Positions 1 to 5,502 of a DNA stretch of 64,000 bases are shown here, in pieces. The DNA comes from Mesorhizobium_B sp035998495 (lineage in GTDB: Bacteria > Pseudomonadota > Alphaproteobacteria > Rhizobiales > Rhizobiaceae), in NCBI GenBank assembly GCA_035998495.1, contig DASYHP010000083.1, positions 1 through 64,000 on the forward strand, given 5' to 3'. The translations under genes were made by a program, and so were the position numbers. A model generated the notes under the pieces. That model was not told where the DNA came from. It made no database searches and worked only from the letters and a program-made list of their open reading frames with translations. The first letter of the stretch is position 1; each line of letters starts with the position of its first letter.

Positions 1-120
1 TGGATCAACCGCAGCCGACGCCTCGCCAAGGACTTCGAAGGCACGATCAACTCCGCCCGAGCCTTCCTCTACGCCGCCTCGGTCCTGCTGCTCACTCGCC
101 GACTGGCAAGCTCAGCATGA
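1..120 (+). CDS. IS5-family transposase, C-terminal fragment (open at window start)
   Basis: The first 39 codons run in frame from base 1 to a TGA at 118-120. They include NRSRRLAKDFEGTINSARA and end in LLTRRLASSA. This is the typical C-terminal signature of IS5-family DDE transposases (NRCRRLAKD-type helix carrying the end of the catalytic domain). The rest of the gene lies outside the window. The near-palindrome GAGTCGGACTC at 126-136, followed by TAA, could be the right end of this insertion sequence and its short target duplication, as IS5-family elements usually end just after the transposase stop. Family assignment is by motif recognition. Confidence 0.75.
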   Translation, partial: WINRSRRLAKDFEGTINSARAFLYAASVLLLTRRLASSA

Positions 121-182
121 GTTTCGAGTCGGACTCTAAGCAGAAGGCGCGGGCCTTTCTCCGCTGGCGAAAGAAGCGTTAG
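117..182 (+). CDS. Small basic ORF overlapping the transposase stop
   Basis: A 21-residue reading frame begins at an ATG that overlaps the TGA of the preceding transposase (ATGA). It encodes a very basic tail, KQKARAFLRWRKKR. The 16 bases CTAAGCAGAAGGCGCG at about 136-151 recur at 2862-2877, just behind the IS1595-type transposase, where they also sit in a short basic reading frame. If the IS5 copy ends near base 136, the first codons here are IS5-derived and only the basic part belongs to element 1. It may not be translated. Confidence 0.3.
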   Translation: MSFESDSKQKARAFLRWRKKR

Positions 183-210
183 GCTCTGGCCTCAACGAAA
201 AGGGAGCGGC

Positions 211-528
211 ATGTCCACGCGTATCCAAGACACGCAACGGCAAATTGAACTTGCTCTTGCCGAGTTGACCGCTGATCAAGCTGTTAATCGCGTCATCATG
301 CAGGTTCTCCTCCTGAACATGACGAAGAAGGTGGGGCCGGAGTTTCTAGAAAGCCTGAGAGGCCAGGTATTAGGGGCTCTCGCGCGATCCACGCCAAATC
401 CGGATGACCCCCAGGGCGGGCAGCGTTGGAAAGAGCTAACGCAAATGCGCGCAGAGAGATTGTTTCAGGAGCTTGAAGAAGCGCTTGGTGTATCCGGGGG
501 CAGCAATCCGCGCGCAGGATCACACTAA
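211..528 (+). CDS. Hypothetical protein, 105 aa (element 1 cargo)
   Basis: The protein is predicted soluble and mostly helical, with no motif I recognise. It has a Gln/Glu-rich N-terminal helix, a hydrophobic stretch around residues 28-38, and a C-terminal helix RAERLFQELEEAL. The start is supported by the purine-rich AAAAGGGAGCGGC directly before the ATG. It lies between the IS5 remnant and the convergent TPPKP gene, whose 3' end overlaps its stop by four bases. Composition matches the mobile island. Function unknown. Confidence 0.6.
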   Translation: MSTRIQDTQRQIELALAELTADQAVNRVIMQVLLLNMTKKVGPEFLESLRGQVLGALARSTPNPDDPQGGQRWKELTQMRAERLFQELEEALGVSGGSNPRAGSH

Positions 529-686
529 CTGCCCTTCTCGCGCTTCGGCTTCGTGGGCTTCGGCTCTTTCTGCTTCACCGACTCCTGTTTAGGCTTCGGT
601 GGGGTTGAGAGGGCGCGTCGCAAGGCATCGTCGCGACGGCGCTCGACTTCTTCCTGATCGCTGTCTTCAATACGCTGGCCTGACAT
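525..686 (-). CDS. Small Lys/Pro-rich TPPKP protein A (53 aa)
   Basis: The protein has an acidic N-terminus (EDSDQEEVE), the motif ALRRALSTPPKPKQ and a tail of repeated Lys-Pro pairs. The paralogue at 4518-4682 has the same plan (TLKRMLQTPPKPHK). Small proteins of this type are common hypothetical proteins of alphaproteobacterial accessory regions, and no function is known to me. The start ATG at 684-686 overlaps the opposite-strand ATG of the HNH gene at 685-687, so both share one CATG. Its ribosome binding site (GGAGAG on the minus strand) lies inside the first codons of the HNH gene. That layout suggests the two genes are regulated together. Confidence 0.6.
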   Translation of the reverse strand: MSGQRIEDSDQEEVERRRDDALRRALSTPPKPKQESVKQKEPKPTKPKREKGS

Positions 687-1554
687 GGAACCGCTCTCCG
701 AAATGCAGGTGTTTGGCCCGGTTGGCCAGTGCATCTACTGCTGCCGCCCTAGCAAGAAGCCTGATTATCGCGACCTTTCCGATGAGCACATAGTCCCTGC
801 GATGCTCAACGGCCAATGGCTGCTTCGCAAGGCGAGCTGCGCTGATTGCGCTGACATCACAAAGCGGTTTGAAGGCTATGTGGGCAGGAAGCAATTCTGG
901 CAATTTAGGGCAACTGAGGTGCCAAGGAAGCGCCGCAAGAAAGACGCTCCAGAAACCCTTCCCCTTCTAGTCCGCTATCCCGATAGGGTCGAGGAGGTTG
1001 CTATTCCCGTCCGTGACCATCCTTCGATCATTTCCTTTCCGGTCTGGAATTGGCCCACTCTCCTTACCGGAGGGAGCCCAGAAGACGTGTGGGCGGAAGA
1101 TTATGAGGTCACGTTCTGGATTGCCAAGCCCATAACTATGATGATCCCCTCTAACATTACCAAACTCATGGAAAAGTGGAGGTTCGATGGCGCACTGTCG
1201 TTTTCGTATGATCCGCAAGTGGACACGAGAAAGTTTGCCCGATTTATAGCCAAAATCGCACACTCGTATGCAGTAGCGAACTATGGCTTAAACCTGTTCT
1301 GCCCATTTCTATTGGACATAATCTTGGGAAGAGCCGATTGCACTCCTTACCTCATTGGGGCCAACCCTGAAAGGCAACCCCCAACTCCGTTCAAGAGCCA
1401 CGAGTTATCCCTGCGTATTCGGGAGTTCAACGGGACCACCTATGTCTTTGGCCGCGTCAGGCTCTTCACAGACCTCGGTTCGGAGTCCAACAGCCCTGGC
1501 ACTCCCGATTACTGGGTCGTCGTCGGAGATATACCCCGGCCACCGCGCATCTAG
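685..1554 (+). CDS. HNH-endonuclease-like protein, 289 aa
   Basis: The N-terminal region shows a zinc-ribbon treble-clef pattern. There is a CxxC pair at residues 16-19, then LSDEHIVPAML at about 31-41 (His35 in the DEHIVP position of HNH enzymes), and a second CxxC at 52-55. The remaining roughly 220 residues match no family I recognise and could be a specificity or regulatory domain. The family link rests on this pattern alone. No clear Shine-Dalgarno sequence precedes the ATG. The gene starts head to head with the small TPPKP gene, with the start codons overlapping in CATG. A minus-strand gene overlaps its last 150 bases. It is the main cargo of element 1 and could act as a defence or toxin nuclease (inference). 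Confidence 0.6.
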   Translation: MEPLSEMQVFGPVGQCIYCCRPSKKPDYRDLSDEHIVPAMLNGQWLLRKASCADCADITKRFEGYVGRKQFWQFRATEVPRKRRKKDAPETLPLLVRYPDRVEEVAIPVRDHPSIISFPVWNWPTLLTGGSPEDVWAEDYEVTFWIAKPITMMIPSNITKLMEKWRFDGALSFSYDPQVDTRKFARFIAKIAHSYAVANYGLNLFCPFLLDIILGRADCTPYLIGANPERQPPTPFKSHELSLRIREFNGTTYVFGRVRLFTDLGSESNSPGTPDYWVVVGDIPRPPRI

Positions 1555-1725
1555 CTTCCGCAGAATGGCGGAGACACACTGCCGATAGAACTCCCTCCGG
1601 TCGCCGGAGAGGTCGTGCCAGAACTCGTCTTCAGTGGGATCGAGGCGCTCCAACTCGGCATGAAGCGCCTCAGCCAATTCTTCGATGAGTTCTGGCGAGA
1701 ACTCGACATTCAATATCTCGGCCAA
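1405..1725 (-). CDS. Hypothetical acidic protein at element 1 right end (106 aa, TTG start)
   Basis: A minus-strand frame starts at TTG (1723-1725) with GGAGCAGGA about ten bases upstream, and an in-frame stop lies just before it. The product is acidic and helical (SPELIEELAEALHAELE), followed by LSGDRREFYRQCVSAIL. Its 3' half overlaps the end of the HNH gene by 150 bases, so that part is doubtful. A shorter minus-strand frame with a comparable helix (SSELADDLAQEVLH) sits in the same place at the right end of element 2. That parallel supports a real gene. Function unknown. Confidence 0.4.
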   Translation of the reverse strand: MAEILNVEFSPELIEELAEALHAELERLDPTEDEFWHDLSGDRREFYRQCVSAILRKLDARWPGYISDDDPVIGSARAVGLRTEVCEEPDAAKDIGGPVELPNTQG

Positions 1726-1798
1726 GGAACATCATCCTGCTCCCTGACTGCCGGCCTGTCACGCCCCTTGCGTGTAGCAGATCGAAACGGCTATGTAG

Positions 1799-1811
1799 GT
1801 ATATAATTAGG
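1799..1811. repeat. Right terminal repeat of element 1
   Basis: GTATATAATTAGG is identical to the outer 13 bases of the right end of element 2 (5355-5367). The bases further inside differ (CTATGTAG here against TTTGTCAC there), so the two ends are related but diverged. Confidence 0.7.
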
Positions 1812-1819
1812 AAAATAAT
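1812..1819. repeat. 8-bp direct repeat AAAATAAT (left copy)
   Basis: It is identical to 5368-5375 on the other side of element 2, consistent with an 8-bp target duplication, the usual size for IS1595-family elements. It also directly follows the right end of element 1, so it may be the target duplication of both elements. Confidence 0.75.
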
Positions 1820-1843
1820 CCTAATTATATACGTGACAAAGCA
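1820..1843. repeat. Left terminal inverted repeat of element 2 (24 bp)
   Basis: It begins CCTAATTATATACGTGAC and is the perfect reverse complement of 5344-5367. It lies 38 bases before the transposase start codon. Confidence 0.85.
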
Positions 1844-1881
1844 CGGCCTGGGTGCTAGAAAGGTCGCAAGGAGTTACCCCG

Positions 1882-2865
1882 ATGCGCCTCGACAGCCCCA
1901 TCTTCACCGACGCCAACGCCGCCCGCGAGCATTTGGAAGCGCAGCGTTGGCCGAATGGCCCAATCTGCCCTCATTGCGGCAACATCGATCCGACCCGCAT
2001 TCGCAAGATGGCGGGCAAGGCGCACCGTCCCGGCCTCTACAACTGCATGGAATGCCGCGAACAGTTCACCGTCACCGTGGGAACCGTGTTCGAGCGCTCC
2101 AAAATCCCGCTCAATCAATGGCTGCTCGCCACCTTCCTGCTTGCCTCAAGCAAGAAGGGCATGAGCGCCCACCAGCTCCACCGCATGTTGGGCGTCACCT
2201 ACAAAACCGCTTGGTTCATGGCCCATCGCATCCGCGAAGCCATGAAGGAGGACGTTGCTTCATCCGGCCCGCTTGGCGGCGAAGGCAAGACGGTCGAGGC
2301 CGACGAGACCTACATCGGCAAGCGCGAGACGCCGCGTCCGCCCTCACCGCAGCGCCGTGGCTTGCCCTACACGAAGAAGGGCAAGGGCGGCGGCGCGCAG
2401 AAGCGCATCGTTGTCGGGCTCGTGGAGCGCGGCGGCTCGGTCCGCACCTTCCATGTCCAGACCGCCACTCGTGACACCGTGCGCGACATTCTGGTGAAGA
2501 ACGCCGACCGCAAATCCACGCTCTACACCGACGAAAGCAACCTCTACCCCGTCACTGGCCGCGAGTTCGCCGGTCATGGCACCGTCAAGCACACCGCCAA
2601 GGAATACGCCCGCCGCGAAGGCGAGACGGTCATTCACACCAACACGATTGAGAACGTGTTCTCCGTCTTCAAGCGCGGCATGGTCGGCGTCTATCAGCAT
2701 TGCGGCGAAGCGCACTTGCACCGCTACCTTGCCGAGTTCGATTTCCGCTACAACCGCCGCACGGCGCTAAAGGTGACGGACACAGAGCGCCACAACCAGT
2801 TGCTCGCCAAGATCGAAGGCAAGCGCCTCACCTATCGGCGGATTGGTGAAGCCCGTCACGCCTAA
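1882..2865 (+). CDS. IS1595-family (ISXO2-like) transposase
   Basis: A 327-residue DDE transposase. The N-terminus carries a zinc ribbon (CPHCG and CMECRE, residues about 30-65), a feature of IS1595 enzymes. A helix-turn-helix region follows (MSAHQLHRMLGVTYKTAWFM). The catalytic DDE residues are in VEADETYIGK, LYTDESNLYP and NTIENVFSVFKR, which is the ISXO2-like arrangement. AAGGAG eight bases before the ATG at 1882 supports this start over a GTG 30 bases upstream. The gene is intact, so the element may still be active. It mobilises DNA between the inverted repeats at 1820 and 5367. Confidence 0.9.
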   Translation: MRLDSPIFTDANAAREHLEAQRWPNGPICPHCGNIDPTRIRKMAGKAHRPGLYNCMECREQFTVTVGTVFERSKIPLNQWLLATFLLASSKKGMSAHQLHRMLGVTYKTAWFMAHRIREAMKEDVASSGPLGGEGKTVEADETYIGKRETPRPPSPQRRGLPYTKKGKGGGAQKRIVVGLVERGGSVRTFHVQTATRDTVRDILVKNADRKSTLYTDESNLYPVTGREFAGHGTVKHTAKEYARREGETVIHTNTIENVFSVFKRGMVGVYQHCGEAHLHRYLAEFDFRYNRRTALKVTDTERHNQLLAKIEGKRLTYRRIGEARHA

Positions 2866-2923
2866 GCAGAAGGCGCGAAGGCTGCTTGCCAAGCGTCGTA
2901 AGAGAAGCAGTCAGTCAGGTTGA
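2846..2923 (+). CDS. Small basic ORF overlapping transposase 3' end
   Basis: A GTG-started frame of 25 residues overlaps the last 20 bases of the transposase in another frame. It gives TPKQKARRLLAKRRKRS followed by SQSG. The core bases and the basic character match the frame at 117-182. It overlaps the 3' end of the convergent membrane-protein gene by 13 bases. Such an overlapping basic peptide could bind DNA or be a by-product of the terminus. No translation evidence exists beyond the parallel. Confidence 0.35.
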   Translation: MKPVTPKQKARRLLAKRRKRSSQSG

Positions 2924-3477
2924 TGCATCCGGTCAGATAGCTGATACAACCCAAACATCGTGATAAATATAAGTTGACCCAGGAGAAAGGTGAAAATCGC
3001 CAAGAATGCAGCTCTGCCGACATTGAGGGACTTTTCACCGATAGCTTCGGCTAAAGTCGGTGAAGCGATCTGGCTCAATATGCACAAGAAGTAGAGGGTA
3101 AAGCAAATAAACGTGAGATAGCCAAACAGCATTGCCAACATGCGACGGCGGGTAAGCTTTATCTCTTCGTTCTTACCAGAAACAGAGATGCTAACCGTTG
3201 GTGCCGGGCTGGGCATCAACTGATCCATGTCCGGCCTGTTGAACGTTGCAACGGCAGCTAGTGCTGTTAAGTAGAACCCCGGAAGTATTTGGAGCAACCC
3301 AACGAACAGCGGGATAATGCCGTTGGCCCCGAATAAGGTTGTCCTCTCAGGTAGATAGAAGAAAGACAGTGTTAGAAATATGGAGAGCAAGGTTGGCAGA
3401 AGAATGTCTATCTTCCACTTACTCGCATCCCGAATGGTCATATAAGAGAGAGGACGTAGCAACTGATAAAGAAGCAT
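2911..3477 (-). CDS. Predicted four-helix membrane protein (188 aa), element 2 cargo
   Basis: Four hydrophobic stretches are visible, at about residues 25-42, 52-78, 112-136 and 152-178. The first two form a hairpin near the N-terminus. They are separated from the last two by a polar loop with the basic segment KLTRRRM. The ATG at 3477 lies four bases after the stop of the upstream gene, so the two are translationally coupled and probably form one functional pair. A longer frame starting at 3522 would overlap that gene and is less likely. No family is recognised. A soluble protein paired with a small polytopic membrane protein recalls phage-defence pairs with membrane effectors, by layout only. 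Confidence 0.65.
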   Translation of the reverse strand: MLLYQLLRPLSYMTIRDASKWKIDILLPTLLSIFLTLSFFYLPERTTLFGANGIIPLFVGLLQILPGFYLTALAAVATFNRPDMDQLMPSPAPTVSISVSGKNEEIKLTRRRMLAMLFGYLTFICFTLYFLCILSQIASPTLAEAIGEKSLNVGRAAFLAIFTFLLGQLIFITMFGLYQLSDRMHQPD

Positions 3478-3481
3478 CGGC

Positions 3482-4474
3482 TCATCCCCGCAATTCGCGC
3501 AGGTGGGATTGAATGAGCGCAAGTAACCGCTGCCTGAGAACCAGATGAACCTGCGTTGATGCTTCGGGCAGAAAAAGCTCTTTTGTATGCAGTCGAACTC
3601 TCTTGATGTATCCTTCGTTCATTACGTTGCCCGTTTCTGTATCGAGCAGAGATGTGTGCGATGTCTTGTCAGCGGAGGTGAAAACAATCCGCGCCGTTTC
3701 GAGCCCTTGCCTGCGCCCCATATTAAGCGCCTCCCGCACAAAGCCTTGTGCGTCATCCTTCCATGACCCTCGCGGCGTAAGTTTGACTATCTTCCGGGTT
3801 GGGATGAGCCGTCTGCCCTCGCCAAATCCGATTTGGTCGCGTTGACCCGTTTCCAACGTTATCCCGAGAAGCTGACCGGCCTCAATGTCGGTCTGGAAAT
3901 CGTCAGACAAATGCCCCATCAACTCGATGCTATTGCGGTAAGGAACAAGTTTGGGATTGCCTGCCGCATCGCGTTCCCCGCTTCGGTCCGGGTGCCGGAA
4001 CGCATCGGTATCGTCTTTCCGGATTTGGCGAAGAAGGAAATTGAGATACTGCTCCACACGGGGACGCGGGAGCGTCTTAGCCTCTTCCAGCAAGCACAGG
4101 TGCCGTCCCGGCTTGTCTGGCAGCGCTTCGAGCGAAATCGCAAGGTGGGCGCTTTCGGGCCTACCCTCGCCCTCTGCCTTGGGCTCCTCTCGTTGCACGT
4201 CGGTTTGCAGATGAGCAAACGATGCGTCTGGGGCATCGGCATCGTTTGAGTAGAGAAGTAGCCACAGGACCTGGTTGTCCGCGTCGATCTCGACATCCCG
4301 AATTATGACCTTGCGGCGCTTATCGCGCGACCAATAGGTCATCTTCCCAGCGTCCTGGGCCAGTTGGCGGATTTGGCCCGCTATCCAGTCCATCGGCTTG
4401 ACCGGCGACATCTCTGGTTCCGCAGAAATCTGGCAGTCCAGAAACAGAATGTCGCGCGCGTGTTGCGTCCTCAT
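3482..4474 (-). CDS. Unknown soluble protein (about 330 aa), partner of membrane protein
   Basis: A soluble protein starts MRTQHARDILFLDCQIS. It shows mixed alpha/beta character, a region rich in Glu/Gly near residue 120, and a segment HLCLLEEAKTLPRPRVEQYL followed by a basic helix. I recognise no catalytic motif and no family. The ATG at 4474 is chosen because the region upstream up to 4564 overlaps the end of the preceding small gene. Starts at 4498 or 4564 remain possible. It lies between the TPPKP gene and the membrane protein on the same strand and likely forms one operon with them. Confidence 0.6.
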   Translation of the reverse strand: MRTQHARDILFLDCQISAEPEMSPVKPMDWIAGQIRQLAQDAGKMTYWSRDKRRKVIIRDVEIDADNQVLWLLLYSNDADAPDASFAHLQTDVQREEPKAEGEGRPESAHLAISLEALPDKPGRHLCLLEEAKTLPRPRVEQYLNFLLRQIRKDDTDAFRHPDRSGERDAAGNPKLVPYRNSIELMGHLSDDFQTDIEAGQLLGITLETGQRDQIGFGEGRRLIPTRKIVKLTPRGSWKDDAQGFVREALNMGRRQGLETARIVFTSADKTSHTSLLDTETGNVMNEGYIKRVRLHTKELFLPEASTQVHLVLRQRLLALIQSHLRELRG

Positions 4475-4517
4475 TCGCCACCCCCACCAGGGCAGCATAC
4501 CTCCTAAGCAGCCGACA

Positions 4518-4682
4518 TCAAGCTTGCCGCTCAGGCTTATGGTAGGTTGGGGAAGGCTCTTCATCTGAAGAGGACTTCGGCCTAGGAGGTTCGCCCTTGT
4601 GCGGCTTCGGCGGCGTCTGAAGCATCCGCTTCAGGGTTTCGTTGAACGCCTTATCGGCATTGTCTTCTTCGGACTCTTCCAT
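4518..4682 (-). CDS. Small Lys/Pro-rich TPPKP protein B (54 aa)
   Basis: An acidic N-terminus (MEESEEDNADKAF) is followed by TLKRMLQTPPKPHKGEPP and a polar tail. It shares its layout with the protein at 525-686. Its start codon (4680-4682) overlaps the divergent start codon of the HEPN-like gene (4681-4683) in one CATG, and the eight bases CATGGAAC are the same at both modules. A G-rich stretch (AAAGGGGG on the minus strand) lies upstream as a possible ribosome binding site. It could be the first gene of the minus-strand operon. Role unknown; an antitoxin or adaptor function is conjecture. Confidence 0.6.
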   Translation of the reverse strand: MEESEEDNADKAFNETLKRMLQTPPKPHKGEPPRPKSSSDEEPSPTYHKPERQA

Positions 4683-5229
4683 GGAACAGGGTGCCCCCTT
4701 TGACGAGTTTTCGCGCCGCATCGGACGCATCTTCGTCGCCTGGGCCGTCCTAGAAGCGGCTGTGAACGGCTTGCTTCACGCTATCCTCTTGCTTCACGCT
4801 ATCCTAGAGAACTACGTGGACACCAGCGCGGGGTTCGACAAGCCGCGCAACCTATCCAAAAAGACGGAGTTCATCCGCCGCTTCTTCAAGCAGCATCCGG
4901 CTTGGGAGTTCGTGAGCGAAACCGTCAACTCCGTAATGGACAGGGTAGATTTTCTCGCGGACGGTCGGAATGCGCTCGCGCACGGACTAATCAAGGACAT
5001 GGACAGCGCCATCATCGGCCCCGACGTCGAAATCCTACTCTCGAAGCGTGCAAAGGGGCAGGAACTGCGTATGCGCTACACATTCACGCACGACCAACTC
5101 CTGAGCCTTGGCAATCAAGCCTTGGTGCATGCTGTGTTCGTCGGCCATCTAGCGGAGATCGTTAACGGCCATCTCGGAGAGCACGATATGCAAAACCTCT
5201 TGCGCGAGGTCGTCGGCCAACTCCGATGA
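4681..5229 (+). CDS. HEPN-like protein with RNALAH motif (182 aa)
   Basis: An all-helical protein carries DGRNALAHG at residues 95-102. This matches the R-x4-H ribonuclease motif (Arg96, His101) of HEPN-fold toxins and defence RNases. The helix before it, IGRIFVAWAVLEAAVNGLL, resembles the first helix of such proteins. Residues 31-42 contain an in-frame duplication (LLHAIL twice). The start at 4681 is preferred because it pairs with the small divergent gene. A longer frame from 4642 exists. No clear Shine-Dalgarno sequence precedes either. The HEPN call is motif-based. Confidence 0.6.
   Translation: MEQGAPFDEFSRRIGRIFVAWAVLEAAVNGLLHAILLLHAILENYVDTSAGFDKPRNLSKKTEFIRRFFKQHPAWEFVSETVNSVMDRVDFLADGRNALAHGLIKDMDSAIIGPDVEILLSKRAKGQELRMRYTFTHDQLLSLGNQALVHAVFVGHLAEIVNGHLGEHDMQNLLREVVGQLR
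4770..4805 (+). repeat. 18-bp in-frame tandem duplication in the HEPN-like gene
   Basis: CTTGCTTCACGCTATCCT occurs twice in direct succession (4770-4787 and 4788-4805), adding six codons to a helix without breaking the frame. This looks like a recent slippage event. Confidence 0.85.
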
Positions 5230-5301
5230 CCACTCCCAGTCGCTGATCTTCGCAGAAATCATTCTGACCAACTCCCTCTCTCGATCAGGAGAGATGGCCA
5301 T
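5149..5301 (-). CDS. Possible small protein at element 2 right end (50 aa)
   Basis: A minus-strand frame MAISPDRERELVRMISAKI continues with DWEWSSELADDLAQEVLH. It overlaps the last 81 bases of the HEPN-like gene in antisense. No clear ribosome binding site lies before the first ATG. An internal ATG at codon 14 has GAGGGAG upstream. The position, convergent with the cargo gene and next to the right inverted repeat, mirrors the frame at 1405-1725 in element 1. Existence uncertain. Confidence 0.3.
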   Translation of the reverse strand: MAISPDRERELVRMISAKISDWEWSSELADDLAQEVLHIVLSEMAVNDLR

Positions 5302-5343
5302 CGGAGCGCCGGCCTGTCGGCTCGAACACTAGCGATTTCGGTT

Positions 5344-5367
5344 TGCTTTGTCACGTATATAATTAGG
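5344..5367. repeat. Right terminal inverted repeat of element 2 (24 bp)
   Basis: It ends GTCACGTATATAATTAGG and is the perfect reverse complement of 1820-1843. Confidence 0.85.
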
Positions 5368-5375
5368 AAAATAAT
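5368..5375. repeat. 8-bp direct repeat AAAATAAT (right copy)
   Basis: It matches 1812-1819 and marks the junction between the mobile island and the chromosome just before the GTA promoter. Confidence 0.75.
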
Positions 5376-5377
5376 CC

Positions 5378-5406
5378 TTGACACCGTGACGGTGGTTTGG
5401 TAGCTT
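5378..5406 (+). promoter_or_regulatory. Candidate promoter of the GTA operon
   Basis: TTGACA at 5378-5383 is followed after 17 bases by TAGCTT at 5401-5406, a plausible sigma-70 type pair for alphaproteobacteria. It lies 97 bases before the first GTA gene and starts two bases after the transposon target duplication, so anything upstream of the -35 box has been replaced by the mobile island. Known GTA regulators could bind here, but no site is recognisable. Confidence 0.45.
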
Positions 5407-5502
5407 CTCGATATCGTCGGAGAATTGCGGCTGGGGCGCGGGAGAGCGCCGGGACGGGCCGCCGGCCGGACGAGCTTTTCCAGACAGTCCAAGAGGTTTC
5501 GG

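Larger units (their letters stand above)
1..1811. mobile_element. Cargo-bearing element 1, right part (left end outside window)
   Basis: This stretch ends at 1799-1811 in GTATATAATTAGG, which equals the outermost 13 bp of the terminal repeat of the next element. The same 8 bp AAAATAAT follows it that flanks element 2. It carries an unknown 105-residue gene, a TPPKP small gene head to head with an HNH-like gene, and a small minus-strand gene near the right end. An IS5-family sequence occupies the left edge and is probably a nested insertion. Its own main transposase would then lie to the left. Base composition is lower in GC than the region after 5400. That it is one element is inferred from the matching right terminus and the parallel gene layout of element 2. 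Confidence 0.55.
1820..5367. mobile_element. IS1595-type transposon with cargo (element 2, 3548 bp)
   Basis: A complete mobile element is bounded by perfect 24-bp inverted repeats and flanked by 8-bp direct repeats. It holds a DDE transposase of IS1595 type with a small basic frame overlapping its end, a minus-strand operon (TPPKP small protein, unknown 330-residue protein, four-helix membrane protein), and a plus-strand HEPN-like gene. Some IS1595 groups are known to carry passenger genes. Here the cargo looks like a defence or toxin set (inference). The element lies immediately right of element 1 and immediately upstream of the GTA cluster. Confidence 0.8.

Noticed and set aside
1..1811. 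Element 1 as a transposon with an IS5 transposase of its own
   Set aside because: IS5-family elements do not make 8-bp target duplications, and a likely IS5 right end lies at 126-136, so a nested insertion is simpler.
2911..4474. Kiwa (KwaA/KwaB) phage-defence pair
   Set aside because: Only the layout (membrane plus soluble protein) is similar. Gene order is reversed and no sequence feature of KwaB could be seen.
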